From Reclinomonas americana ATCC 50394 (taxonomy: Eukaryota > Jakobida > Jakobea > Jakobida): a DNA stretch of 24,721 nucleotides. The notes under the pieces are model-generated. The model saw only the letters and a list, made by a program, of their open reading frames with translations, had not been told where the DNA came from and searched no databases. The position numbers were made by a program, and so were the translations under genes. This document shows positions 10,875 to 20,616 of this stretch, in pieces (positions within the stretch are counted from its first letter, which is position 1; every line of letters starts with the position of its first letter). The DNA lies in contig PS015176.1 of the NCBI GenBank assembly GCA_048213135.1, positions 3,085 to 27,805 of the forward strand. Reading direction: 5' to 3'.

Positions 10875-13800
10875 ATGTCGTCGCGCAAGCGATACATGTT
10901 CGGCGGCCGCAGTGGCGGTGACGAGCCACCACAGAAGCGACAGAGAACAGTGGATGATGAAGAGGAGTACTTCCACGAGGATGAGGTTGAGAAGAAGCAT
11001 GCATGCATACACACGATGAGTGAAGCATTGAGCTCACCAGTTCGAAACAACACAGCCTGTGGCCCGTCACTCGTCGTCATTCAGTGGCGCAGCACCACCT
11101 CCTCCTCCACCTCCTCCACCCCCACCTCCAGAGGAAGAGGACGAGGTGGATCCACTGGATGCATTCATGAGTGGCATCAATCAACAAGTGGAGAGTGAGC
11201 GACGCAACCCGCCCTCGTCGTCGGCCGCAGCAGCACAGGGCAAGGCTCGTCTTCTCTCTCTCTCCCTCTGTGTGTGTGTGTGCATGTGTGTGACAAATGA
11301 GGGTTGTGTTGCAGGTGTTGGATGATCGGTACGAGGAGGACGATGAGATGGAGTCGTATGTCAAGTACATGCGAGAACTGGCGGCGGAGGAGAGCGGCAA
11401 GACTTATTTGGCCTCCATGCATGCTGGCAGTGGTTAGTCTCTCTCGCGCGCACTCTCTCTCTTTGTGTGCATGTGCTTGTTCTCATTATACTCGTGAATA
11501 GAGGATGCGGCCGACTCGGATGAGGAAGTGTATGCGGCGGCGCGTGCAGCCGAGGGACCGCTCAAGTTGCATTCTCTGTTTGTCTGAGCGCGTGCGTGTG
11601 TGTGTATGCACGCTTCTCATGCGCCGTGTACAGATACGATGCCAATGGCATGCCGATTATGCCGCGCAAGAAGGAGGTGGAGATACTGGAGCCGCTGGAC
11701 CACTCGGCGATTGAGTACGACGAGGTGAACAAGGAGTTCTACGTCGAGCATCCGGAGGTGGCCTCGATGACGCCGCAGCAGGTGGTCGCGCTGCGAAAGG
11801 AGCTTGGTGAGGAGGGGGGAAGGGAGGAGGGAGGGGAGGGGTTTGAAGGGAGAGGGAAGGGAGAGCGAGAGGGAAGGAGAGGGGAGGGAGCAGGGAGAGG
11901 AAATGGAGACGAACAGAGATGCTGATGGATGGGAGGGACAGATGAGAGAAGCAGCCGGTGCGAGTGACAACTGCATTGGGGCGAGAATGAGAGAGCGAGC
12001 GAGCGAGAGAGAGACTGAGAGTCGACCAGAGATGCTGTGATGAAGGGAAGTGGAGGAGAGGAGCAGCCGGTGATTCGGAGTGACAACTGCGTTGGAGCGA
12101 GAAAGAGAGACAGACAGAGATGCTGTCACGAACGGGAGAGGAACAGCTGGTGGTTCGCGAGTGAGAACTTCAATGAAGCGAGAAAGAGAGACGAAGAGAG
12201 ATGCTGTGAAGGAGGAGAGTGATAGAGAAGGGATGCAGCCGGTGCTTCGTGAGTGAGAACTTCAATGAAGCGAGAAAGAGAGACGAATAGAGTTGCTGTG
12301 ATGGACAGGATGGATGGAGGAGGGATGTTGCCGGTGCTTCAGGAAGCGAACAGAAATGCAGAGACAGTAATGCATGGCTGAGGAGAGTAGCAGCTGGCGC
12401 TTCGTGAGTGTGAGATGCTGTGATCAACGGGAGTAAGAGAGGGAATCCTAGCAGTCCCAGTTTCGATTGAGAGCGAGGTGACAAGTGAGTGGAGAAGAGA
12501 CAGGTTGCAGCATCTGCTACCTGTAAGTGTTTGAGAACCAATTCATGAGAACGAGAGACTTGACCTGCAGGAGACTGACTCTTCTCTCTCCCTCTACCCC
12601 TCCCTCCCTCTCTGTCCTTCGTGACTGGCAGATGTGACCGTGTCGGGTCGCGACACGACGAAGCCGGTGACCAAGTTTGCGCACTTTGGATTTGATTCGG
12701 TGCTGATGAAAGCCATTGAGCGGGAGGGATTTGAGAAGCCGACACCGATTCAGAGTCAAGCGGTTCCAGTGGCCCTCATGGGTCGCGACATTATCGGTAT
12801 CGCCAAGACGGGTGAGTCGGTAGCGCCAGCACCACTCTTGTCCCACACACTCATACAAGATGTGCACTCTCGCCTGTCTCGTTCCAGGTTCCGGCAAGAC
12901 GGCGGCCTACGTGTGGCCGATGATCACGCACATGATGGATCAGGCGGAGTTGCCGGAGGGCGAGGGCCCGATTGCCGTCATCTGTGCACCGACGCGCGAG
13001 CTGGCGCAGCAGATTTATGCGGAGACGAAGAAATACGCGAAGCCTTTCAATCTCCGGTGAGTGGCCGCGCGCCCACACGCCTGTTTGTCAGCAAATGATC
13101 ATCCTCTGGCGATCCACACAGCACGGTGCTCGTCGGCGGCGGCTCCTCCAAGTACGAGCAGGAGAAAGCACTCAGGAAGGGCATGGACATTGTGGTGTGC
13201 ACGCCGGTGCGTGACTCGCTCCACCACCTTCTCGTCATCGACACGCTGATCGACCTCCCTTCTTCTCCGCGTAGGGACGATTCATCGACCACATCAAGAA
13301 GCGCCATGTGTCGCTGTTCCGCACCACATTCTTGGTGATTGACGAGGCTGATCGCATGTTCGACTTGGGTTTCGGTTGGTTGCCGCTTCTCGCGCCGCTC
13401 CGCTGTCTCAGTCAGGTTTCTGATGCGCTTGTTGCGCACCCATGCAGGCCCACAAGTGACGTCGTTGGTGGGTCAAATTCGTCCCGACCGACAGAGTTGC
13501 GCTCGTTTCTCCCTCGTCGCAACCCCTTCGCATCCGCTCATTTTCTCAATGTCTCCCTGACGCTTGGCAGCTCTTCTGTTCTCTGCCACCTTTGACCGTC
13601 GTGTGGAGCGGCTGGCACGCAACATCCTCACCGCACCGGTGCGCATTGTGGTCGGCGAGGTCGGCGAAGCCAACAAGGATGTCACGCAGATGGTACACAT
13701 TTTCAACACGGACGACGACAAGAAGCGATGGCTGGTGATGAATCTCCGCGACTATGTCTCTCGCGGTTCCGTGATGCTCTTTGTCAGTCGTCGACAGGAC

Positions 13801-15512
13801 TGCGAGCTCGTCACGCAGTTTCTCGGCACCAATGGCTTTGTCGGTCAGTTGGCGTCCTCCCCAGTCGTGCACTGTCGCGGCCTGCCTCACATGAGATGTC
13901 GGTGCACAGCGGCCAGCATTCACGGTGACAAGCATCAGGAGGAGCGCGATGAGGCGTTGAGGGCGTTCAAGAATCAGCTGGTGCCGATTCTGTGTGCCAC
14001 CGATGTGGCCGCTCGCGGTCTCGACATCCCCTCGGTGAAAACCGTCATCAACTTTGATGCGGCGCGCGATATTGATTCGCACGTGCACCGCATCGGTCGC
14101 ACGGGTCGTGCCGGGATGAAGGATGGCCTTGCCATCACACTGGTGCTGCGCAAGGATTCAGCCTTTGCGTGTGACTTGGTGCAGAATTTGGAAGGTGGGG
14201 TTTGTGTTTCGCTTGAGGTGATCCGTGGAGGAGCGGCACTGACACGCGGGTGCAGTGGCCGGACAGCCAGTGCCGCAAGAGTTGATTGATGTGGCTTCGA
14301 GGGTGAGCGGTGCTTGCTCCCTTACCCCATCTACCGGTGTCTTCTCACGATGCTGTGCTTGTGTGCGACAGAATCCTCGATTCCGACGAGTGCAGGGTGG
14401 CCGTGGTCGAGGTGATGTCACACGGGCGTGTCTCGCATTGTCGTCGTATACTGACTTGCATCGCCAGGCCGGGGACGCGGTGGCGGGCGCGGTCGTGGCA
14501 TTCCTCCGCCCACCGGCTTGCCTGGCATCGGCAGCGGCAGTGGTGGCGCCGGAGGATCGAGTGGAGCGACGCCGGTGTTTGCCAGGTCGTCAACCTCGTA
14601 CGCCACCGTGCCCGGTGGGGCAGGAGGTGGTGCGGCCATTCCACCGCCAGTTGCGAAGGAATAGGGGAAATGGCAGTAGGGATTCTGTTCTCTCCCGTCT
14701 GTGTCCTCACTCTACTCGCACAGTTGCCGGTGAACATTCCAAGCGGCGTCAACGCAGCCACTGCGGCCGTGCTTGCCAAGCTGCAGATGCAACACGGTGC
14801 CGATGGCGGGAGTCGCGGTCGCGGCGGTGGTGGTGGCGGTGGTGGTGGCTATGGTGGCGGTGGTGGTGGTGGCGGTGGTGGTGGCCGATCGTACAGCTCG
14901 TCGTCGTACGACCGCCCACCGTCCTACGGGTGCGTTTCGTGTGGCATGCGTGCTGGTGATTCTCCGCTCACTCATTATTGTTGCGCGCACAGATCCGGGA
15001 GTCGGAGTGAGGCTGTCTCCGAGTTGCAAGGCCAGTATCGGTCGCAACTGGAGAACAAACTCAAGTCGTCGTTCGTCTCCTCGGGTGCGTGCACACCGAG
15101 TTGCAGTACGAGTGTTGTGGTGGTAGCACGTTGTCGTTGTTGTTGATGGCAGTCACGCGACAGGTGTCGAGGTGTCGCAGCAGCCGCCTCCGCCGCCTCC
15201 GCCGCCTCCCGAGGAACCCGTCGCGCCCGGACTCGAGATCGAACCACCAAAGAAGAAGTCGTTTGTGGTGGTGCAGGTGCGGTCAGCATTTCTACCTCCG
15301 TCATGCCTGCCTGCTCTGACCGTGTCTCGTGCACGCAGGCCAAGAAACCGCGTGCTCACGTTGTTGACGTGCGACCTGTGCCTCCTGTGGCAGCCGCACC
15401 GCCAGGCGCACCGGCCGGAGCCGCCCGTCCTAATGTTGCCGCCACTGTGCAAGCCAATTATCAGCGCTTCCTGGCCGAGAAAGCCGCACGTGAGGCCGCA
15501 CAACGTCGATGA
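10875..15512 (+). CDS. DDX42: DEAD-box RNA helicase DDX42
   Basis: Exons: 10875-10985, 11056-11244 (or -11187), 11315-11432, 11502-11565, 11634-11806, 12632-12811, 12888-13056, 13122-13206, 13275-13374, 13448-13495, 13571-13843, 13910-14194, 14256-14302, 14372-14411, 14468-14649, 14724-14929, 14993-15084, 15164-15276, 15339-15512; about 882 residues. The N-terminus carries [10 protein letters not shown] and YDANGMPI...DHSAIEY, both diagnostic of DDX42 rather than other DEAD helicases. The core shows the Q motif ([10 protein letters not shown]), [24 protein letters not shown] ([11 protein letters not shown]), [17 protein letters not shown] and [10 protein letters not shown]. An RG/Gly-rich tail, a PPPP-rich stretch and a Lys-rich segment follow. 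DDX42 binds ATP and RNA and acts with the U2 snRNP (SF3B) in early spliceosome assembly. Introns split AKTG/SGKT and TP/GR. Exon 2 needs either a GC donor at 11245 or a long intron from 11188. Confidence 0.95.
11807..12631 (+). repeat. 825-nt DDX42 intron built of degenerate tandem repeats
   Basis: This intron is about twelve times the usual size. From about 11900 to 12440 it contains six imperfect copies of a purine-rich unit with an anchor like GCAGCCGGTG at 11951, 12063, 12143, 12235, 12327 and 12390. The copies share GATGCTGTGA, a GAGTGA-[GA]AACT block and GCGAGAAAGAGAGAC. Spacing varies (112, 80, 92, 92, 63), so it is an old, eroding minisatellite. Donor GTGAGG, acceptor GGCAG; joining 11806 to 12632 gives KELDVTVSG in frame. 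Confidence 0.85.
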
Positions 15513-15517
15513 ATAAA
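15512..15517 (+). terminator. AATAAA polyadenylation signal overlapping the DDX42 stop
   Basis: The hexamer AATAAA begins on the last base of the TGA stop codon (TGAATAAA). It is the only perfect AATAAA that I see right behind a stop codon in this window. Confidence 0.6.
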
Positions 15518-15689
15518 TTTGCGGTGGGACACTCATGTCCTCTCACTCATTCACTCACGCGACGTTGTGTGCGTACGCTTCCCCCCCATCACAGTCCGTG
15601 GGATGCGATTTATGTCGTTGTGGCTTACCCGCGCGTGTGTGTGTTGTGGTTGCAGTGAGGATCTTTGTCAATTCACCTGAATCACAATC
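15518..15689. other. Intergenic region between DDX42 and the small unidentified gene
   Basis: Pyrimidine-rich with a GTGTGTGTTGTGGTTGCAG stretch ending at about 15655 that looks like an intron acceptor, so the downstream gene may have an intron in its leader. No open frame or RNA gene recognised. Confidence 0.5.
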
Positions 15690-16137
15690 ATGGCAGAGGG
15701 GTGAGTGGACGCCATTGTCGCCATGTTGCACACACACACGCACGCTCTTGTGGGAGTAGGAAGAGGGGGATGGCAGAGGAAGACAGTAGGTNNNNNNNNN
15801 NNNNNNNNNNNNNNNNNNNNNNNNNNNNNNNNNNNNNNNNNNNNNNNNNNNNNNNNNNNNNNNNNNNNNNNNNNNNNNNNNNNNNNNNNNNNNNNNNNNN
15901 NNNNNNNNNNNNNNNNNNNNNNNNNNNNNNNNNNNNNNNNNNNNNNNNNNNNNNNNNNNNNNNNNNNNNNNNNNNNNNNNNNNNNNNNNNCCCGACGCGC
16001 CCACCATCGACGAGGAGCGGCAGGCGTGGTTGCGACGGCGCACGGCCGAGTTGGAGATTGCCGCTCGACAGACCCTCACCGTCCTCATCCGTGGAACCGC
16101 AAGCAAGACAGCAGGAGCAGCAGCGACAGGTCAATAG
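15690..16137 (+). CDS. Small unidentified gene interrupted by a 199-N gap
   Basis: The sequence ATGGCAGAGGG followed by GTGAGT at 15701 looks like a short first exon (Met-Ala-Glu-Gly) with a canonical donor. After the gap (15792-15990) one frame from 15991 stays open to TAG at 16135-16137 and reads APTIDEERQAWLRRRTAELE and on to an Ala/Thr-rich end (GAAATGQ). The composition (charged helix, Arg/Glu-rich) is protein-like, and codon usage resembles the neighbours. No family is recognised. Linking the two parts is an inference from strand and distance. The gene converges on RPS12, with 80 bp between stops. Confidence 0.45.
15792..15990. other. Assembly gap (199 N)
   Basis: Unknown bases inside the small unidentified gene. 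Confidence 1.
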
Positions 16138-16217
16138 AGGCTCTTTTGCCCGTCCGTGTACATTTCGTTCACGAACGAGGGGTGGAGAGAGAAGAAAAGC
16201 AAGGGGAAGGAAGGGCC

Positions 16218-16792
16218 TTACTGGCTGGCCGACGCGAGGTGGTTGCGGAGCACCTGCAGCGCCTCCGTCTCCTCACCGTAGTTGGTGACGACGGCGACCG
16301 AGGTCTTGACGACCTTGCGCACCTCACCGTCCTCGTACTTGGCCAGACCGCACATCTCGCCGAGCTCCTCGCGCGTGTCGACCTGTGTGTGCGTGTGTGT
16401 GTGAGCCCTCATGCCAGCACATCGTGGGATGGGGTGACAAGGGAGAGGGGACGCAACGCGGACGAGCTTGACGTCGTGCTCACTGCACAGGGCCTCGACG
16501 AGGTTCTTGATGCCCTCCTCCTCGCAGCTCTCGGCCAGGATGCACAGCTGGGCAGCGCGTTGCGCAAGGCGCTTGGCGCACTCGTGGATGCCACGAGCCA
16601 GACCGTCGTGCACCAGAGCCTTCTTCAGCACCTGGCGCAGAGCTCCATTGAAATCCAAGCCAGCGTCCGCAACGGCGGCGGCCACAATGACGTTAACAGC
16701 GACTGCGTCTCTGTGGAAGACACAGGAGAGTGAGTGCGTGTGTGTGCATGTTTGGTGACGACATGTGCACCGCCGCCCACCACCACCGCCAT
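16218..16792 (-). CDS. RPS12: Ribosomal protein eS12 (RPS12)
   Basis: Exons (minus): 16792-16771, 16702-16458, 16382-16218 (stop TAA); about 143 residues. Key stretches are FNGALRQVLKKALVHDGLAR, LVEALCSEHDVKLVR, VDTREELGEMCGLAKYEDG and RKVVKTSVAVV, which match eS12 of the small subunit along its length (usual size about 130-145). Joining 16458 to 16382 across a GTTGCG donor restores KLVRVDTREELGEM, so that junction is secure. The first exon (MAVVVGG) is the weakest part: it was chosen because it gives a 68-nt intron and agreeing phase; other acceptors at 16711 remain possible. It acts in the 40S subunit of the cytosolic ribosome. Confidence 0.9.
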
Positions 16793-16984
16793 TGATGATT
16801 GCGTGGAGAGAATAGGCAAGGGAAGGAGCATAGGGATACAGTGAAGAGAGCACAGAGCCTGCATGGTGCTCTGCAAGCCTGCACAGTGCTCTCCACTGCT
16901 AGTGGGACATGCTGCCATGCCTCACACACTCACACTCACACTCACACACAAAGAGAGCTCGTCGGTGCCATCCTACACACGCGC
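16793..16984. other. Region upstream of RPS12, no gene seen
   Basis: Contains a short direct repeat (AGCCTGCA-GTGCTCT, two copies near 16857-16893) and a CACACT-rich run at 16922-16950. It should hold the RPS12 promoter and the 3' end of the coiled-coil gene upstream, but I recognise no motif. Confidence 0.5.
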
Positions 16985-17004
16985 NNNNNNNNNNNNNNNN
17001 NNNN
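16985..17004. other. Assembly gap (20 N, probably arbitrary length)
   Basis: A block of exactly 20 N, also used at 18456-18475, which suggests a placeholder for an unknown distance. It cuts off the C-terminus of the coiled-coil gene. Confidence 0.9.
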
Positions 17005-18147
17005 CACCAGCAACGTGTCAGTCTGCTGCTCTGTCCCCATGGTAGTGGTAGTCATCGTGGTGGTGGTGGCGGTCATTGACGACGACGATGACGGGGCCGA
17101 TGATGAGCGTAATATCGGCGACTCTGCGCGATAGCTGCGGATCGCCTGCAGGTGTTCGTCGCAATCGCGGCGCATCTGTTGCATCTGCTGGCGCAGCATG
17201 TCGTTGAGATCCTCGACCCGACGCGTGGCGGCCTCTGCCACCGCCGCTCGTCTCTCTGCGTCGGCAATGAGCACTCGGTAGCGCGCCTCGGCAGCCTCCA
17301 GCGCCAACTGCTTGTCTCGGCGGTACAGTTCTTCGCTTCGAGCAAATCGCTGCTCCTGCTCCAGCAGATTGCGACGGTGGAGGTCGCGCAGCGCCTGTAC
17401 GGCCTCGTGCAGCGTCTTGTCGAAGCGGCCCTTGCGCAGGGCTGTACGGGGAAAAAAGGGCGGAGCTCGTGAGAAAGAGAGAGAGAAGAACGGGGAAAGC
17501 GATGGTCACCTTCCGCTTGCTCGTACTCTTGCAGCCGGGCCGCCATGGCCTCGGTTTGGCGTCGCTTCTCTTGCAGCTGCTGCTGGAGGCTCTCGGGAGT
17601 GCGCAGCGACAGCTCATCGTCCTCGCTGAGGGCCGACGATTCGGCTGCCGTGAGCACCCCGCCACCCTTGACGCTGCCGCCGGCACCACCACCCATGGAG
17701 GAGCCTTTGGGAACCATGGGCCGGAGACTGCCACCGGTGCCGCCAGTGCCCGACTGCGCGAGACGGAAGATGAGCAAGATTTCCAGTGGCTGAGGAAGGC
17801 AAACAGACGTACCGCCGTTGTGCCAAAGTATGCATCCCATTCCTTGAGCAGTGCCTCGCATTGTTTCAGTCGCTTGTCCTTGGCCTCCAGCTGCGACGTG
17901 TACAGCTTCTCGAGTGCATCGACCTGACTCAACACCTCGTGCGACAAGTCAAAGAGGAAGCGCGCCGTGCGCCCTCCCGCCGCGTCGTACACCCCGGCAC
18001 CTGCGGCTGCCGTCAGCGTACACGTGAAGAGGCCCGTACAGATGATTGCTTCGTACCTTTATTTTCGTAGTGCAGACAGATCTTGCGCAGCTGGTCAAAC
18101 GAGCTCTGCGGGAGGTGGCGGTACGAGACCCCGTGATGGATGGGCAT
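17005..18147 (-). CDS. Unidentified coiled-coil protein, C-terminus in gap
   Basis: Exons (minus): 18147-18057, 18000-17813, 17753-17510, 17441-17005; about 320 residues visible. The start is the ATG reading MPIHHGVSYRHLPQSSFDQL, in frame with the rest without an intron. Residues about 45-90 (SHEVLSQVDALEKLYTSQLE onward) and about 175-275 (LQQQLQEKRRQTEAMAARLQ, EAAEARYRVLIADAERR, LNDMLRQQMQQMRR) have the heptad-like Leu/Glu/Arg pattern of coiled coils, separated by a Gly/Ser linker (GTGGTGGSLRP, GGGAGGSVKGG). The visible end is Ser/Thr-rich with repeated TTTT. No catalytic motif, signal peptide or membrane span is seen. A cytoskeletal or scaffold role is possible, but I do not recognise the family. 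It diverges from the next gene. Confidence 0.75.
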
Positions 18148-18217
18148 GGGTGACACACTGGGTGATGGGAGGTGAGTTATGGGAAGGCTCTTTCGTCACT
18201 GCTCTCTGAGTCAGAGA

Positions 18218-18455
18218 ATAGAAGCACTGTCACAACAAGGCGCGATTGACAGCTGTGTGGCTGTGGCCTTCTCTCTCTCACACGCTCTCTCACAGATAAT
18301 GAAAGCACCGTGTTCTTCAGCCTCGTGAGTGATCGTGTGTGACGTCTTCTCTATTTCTCTCTCATTCTCTCTCATTCAATGACAGCACCGTGCTTTTCAG
18401 CCTCGCCAAGGCGCGACTGACAGCTGTGTGATTGTGTGTGCCTCTCTGTGTCTCT
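18218..18455. repeat. Three diverged tandem copies of an ~80-bp unit
   Basis: Copies start near 18218, 18299 and 18379 with phrases such as AGAAGCACTGT, GAAAGCACCGTG and GACAGCACCGTG. CAAGGCGCGA-TGACAGCTGTGTG occurs in copies 1 and 3, and TTCAGCCTCG in copies 2 and 3. Each copy also contains a CT-rich stretch. The array runs into a 20-N gap, so further copies may be collapsed. It sits between two divergent genes. Confidence 0.75.
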
Positions 18456-18475
18456 NNNNNNNNNNNNNNNNNNNN
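18456..18475. other. Assembly gap (20 N, probably arbitrary length)
   Basis: Same placeholder size as at 16985. It hides the 5' part of the plus-strand gene that follows. Confidence 0.9.
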
Positions 18476-18585
18476 GGAGTACGCCGAGAGCGACAAGTCG
18501 GTGGACGCATTGCGTGACGAGACGCGCAGGATCTTTGAGCGTTGCGTGGCGAGGTGGTGGGAAGGGGAGGAGAGAGCAAGAGAGA

Positions 18586-18628
<43 letters not shown>

Positions 18629-18984
18629 GGTGCTTATTGTCTTCCTGTCTCATCGAGCTTCCCTTCTACTCGTCACACATCACAGCAGGTGTTACTTTTG
18701 CTCACCGTTGCACTCTCTACACCTGCGCAGAGACTCAACAACGACAGTCACTCGGCAAGCGGAGCCGCAAGTCGGAAGTCGACGAGATCATGCTCACTGG
18801 TCGACAGAAAAAGGCAGGAGGCGACGACGACGATGATGATGATGGCGGCGATGCACCGCCACACAAGCGACATGTGAGTGACCTCCTCCTGTGTCACAAC
18901 TGTTGCACTGTGCGTCGAATCGCTCATTCTTTGTGTGACACGCAGGCATCGGAGCCGGCAAGCAGGAAGCAGAAGGCGAGGTGA
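18476..18984 (+). CDS. C-terminal part of an unidentified basic/acidic nuclear-type protein
   Basis: Exons: 18476-18540, 18731-18873, 18946-18984 (TGA); 81 residues visible, 5' part lost in the gap. The tail reads DALRDETRRIFEQ, then GKRSRKSEVDEIMLTGRQKK, a run of seven Asp, PPHKRH and SRKQKAR. Two or three basic clusters look like nuclear localisation signals around an acidic patch. The first intron uses a GTTGCG donor, and its phase agrees only with that donor. The second intron (72 nt, multiple of three, GTGAGT donor) can be read through, so an isoform retaining it would stay in frame. Family unknown. Confidence 0.65.
18590..18624. repeat. GA microsatellite in intron
   Basis: GA dinucleotides inside intron 18541-18730. 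They produce an artificial Arg-Glu frame. Confidence 0.95.
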
Positions 18985-19101
18985 ATGCAGCCAAAATAAT
19001 CATGGTCTTGTATTGGGGGAGGGGGGGCGTTCATTGCAGTTCGTTTGCAAAGAAAGAGAGCGACGCAAGCACACTCCCGCCTTTGCCACGAGCGCGATAT
19101 C
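18985..19101. other. Convergent intergenic spacer
   Basis: 117 bp between the stop of the nuclear-type gene and the stop of the superoxide dismutase. It contains AATAAT at about 18996 and a G run at 19016-19027. No other feature seen. Confidence 0.6.
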
Positions 19102-20063
19102 TTAGTGCTGGTGCAAGTGCGTGCGCGAAGACATGGTGTTGGCAATACCAATCACGCACGCGCCCTTCTTGGCGCCACTGTTGCCGGAAGGCTGCGAAAG
19201 GCAGAATAGAGTGAATATGACGAGCTGTGGAGAAAGAATTAGTGAGACACTCGACGCACTTGCGAGGTGCAGTCGTCGGTGCCCTCGTGAATGATGATGG
19301 CGCGACCGAGGACCGGGTTCTGTGCGGTCAGGGTGACTCGGAAACTGTGCGGTAAAAAGAGTCAGTCGAGAATCGACGTGGCGACAATCACATACGTGTC
19401 GCACCCGGCAATGATCTGCGCGATGCCGCGACCCTGGGCATCCGACATCAGGTTGCCGAGGTCGCCTGCAACAGAAACATGTCTTTTTTAGCCATCAGAG
19501 GCGGTGGTGGGTCGGCAAAGAGCACGCTGCTCACCATTGTGGCGCGATGCGCTGTCAAGGCAGCCGTGTGGCTGGTTGCTGTTGTGAGACTGGGTGGTGA
19601 GGGCGGCGAGCGTAGACGTGAGGTATCCGCAATCTTTGCAAACGCAACTCGGGGTTGTAGTGCGCGCCGACCGAGGCTCCACTGCGACAACATGAGCGAA
19701 TACACACAGACAAGGAACAATTCTAGAGGGCTGTGGGGAGAAAACAATGTGACGCACGTGGGGTCCGACAGGTCGCCGAACTGGCGGGAGGAGGAGGGTG
19801 AGTCGTCGATCACGCGCATACACGTACGAATGCGCGCGCACACACACACACACCTCGTGAATGTGCACGCCGTGGTTAGTGCTGTGACGGGGGGGAAATG
19901 GGAATGAGCGACAACAACGCGTGCGACGAGGGCTCACGCCCGGCGCTCAACTTGGGAGTCAGGCCGGTGACATTGAACTGCACAGCGCAGCACAACACGA
20001 ATGAGCATCGCACAAAGAACAATTGATCCGACGACTCACCGAGAACTGGAACCCAATGCCGGG
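19102..20063 (-). CDS. SOD1: Cu/Zn superoxide dismutase, 5' partial, nine visible micro-exons
   Basis: Exons (minus): 20063-20040 (24 nt), 19977-19952 (26), 19881-19854 (28), 19780-19758 (23), 19681-19649 (33), 19578-19535 (44), 19465-19396 (70), 19344-19260 (85), 19191-19102 (90, stop TAA); 140 residues. Joined motifs: GLTPNTNHGVHIHEFGD, SVGAHYNPDNQPHG, SRHNGDLGNLM, RAIIIHEGTDD, PSGNSGAKKGACVIGI. All copper and zinc ligands of the family are present (HxH, GAH, PHG, RH, GD and the later IHE). The enzyme converts superoxide to peroxide and oxygen. Two usual features differ: the Cys of GCTSAG is Gly and the active-site Arg before the C-terminal Cys reads Lys. No signal peptide can be judged because the N-terminus is missing, probably in the gap at 20171. 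Donors GTTGCG and GTTGAG are both used. Confidence 0.92.
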
Positions 20064-20108
20064 CTGCAGACACACAGAGAGAGGGAGCTTAGCGGTCATC
20101 ACGGCTCC

Positions 20109-20125
20109 CTTCTTCTTCTTCTTCT

Positions 20126-20170
<45 letters not shown>

Positions 20171-20616
20171 NNNNNNNNNNNNNNNNNNNNNNNNNNNNNN
20201 NNNNNNNNNNNNNNNNNNNNNNNNNNNNNNNNNNNNNNNNNNNNNNNNNNNNNNNNNNNNNNNNNNNNNNNNNNNNNNNNNNNNNNNNNNNNNNNNNNNN
20301 NNNNNNNNNNNNNNNNNNNNNNNNNNNNNNNNNNNNNNNNNNNNNNNNNNNNNNNNNNNNNNNNNNNNNNNNNNNNNNNNNNNNNNNNNNNNNNNNNNNN
20401 NNNNNNNNNNNNNNNNNNNNNNNNNNNNNNNNNNNNNNNNNNNNNNNNNNNNNNNNNNNNNNNNNNNNNNNNNNNNNNNNNNNNNNNNNNNNNNNNNNNN
20501 NNNNNNNNNNNNNNNNNNNNNNNNNNNNNNNNNNNNNNNNNNNNNNNNNNNNNNNNNNNNNNNNNNNNNNNNNNNNNNNNNNNNNNNNNNNNNNNNNNNN
20601 NNNNNNNNNNNNNNNN
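20109..20616. other. TTC/CT microsatellites and 446-N gap
   Basis: A TTC run (about 20109-20127) and a CT run (20131-20170) border N at 20171-20616. The gap should contain the first exon(s) of the superoxide dismutase, its promoter, and the last codons of MRD1. Confidence 0.95.

Noticed and set aside
439-14722. GTTGCG introns as copies of one introner element
   Set aside because: Beyond the first six or seven bases the intron bodies show no common sequence or length.
15555-16106. Minus-strand frames over the 199-N gap
   Set aside because: They depend on N positions and show no family motif; the plus-strand frame is better supported.
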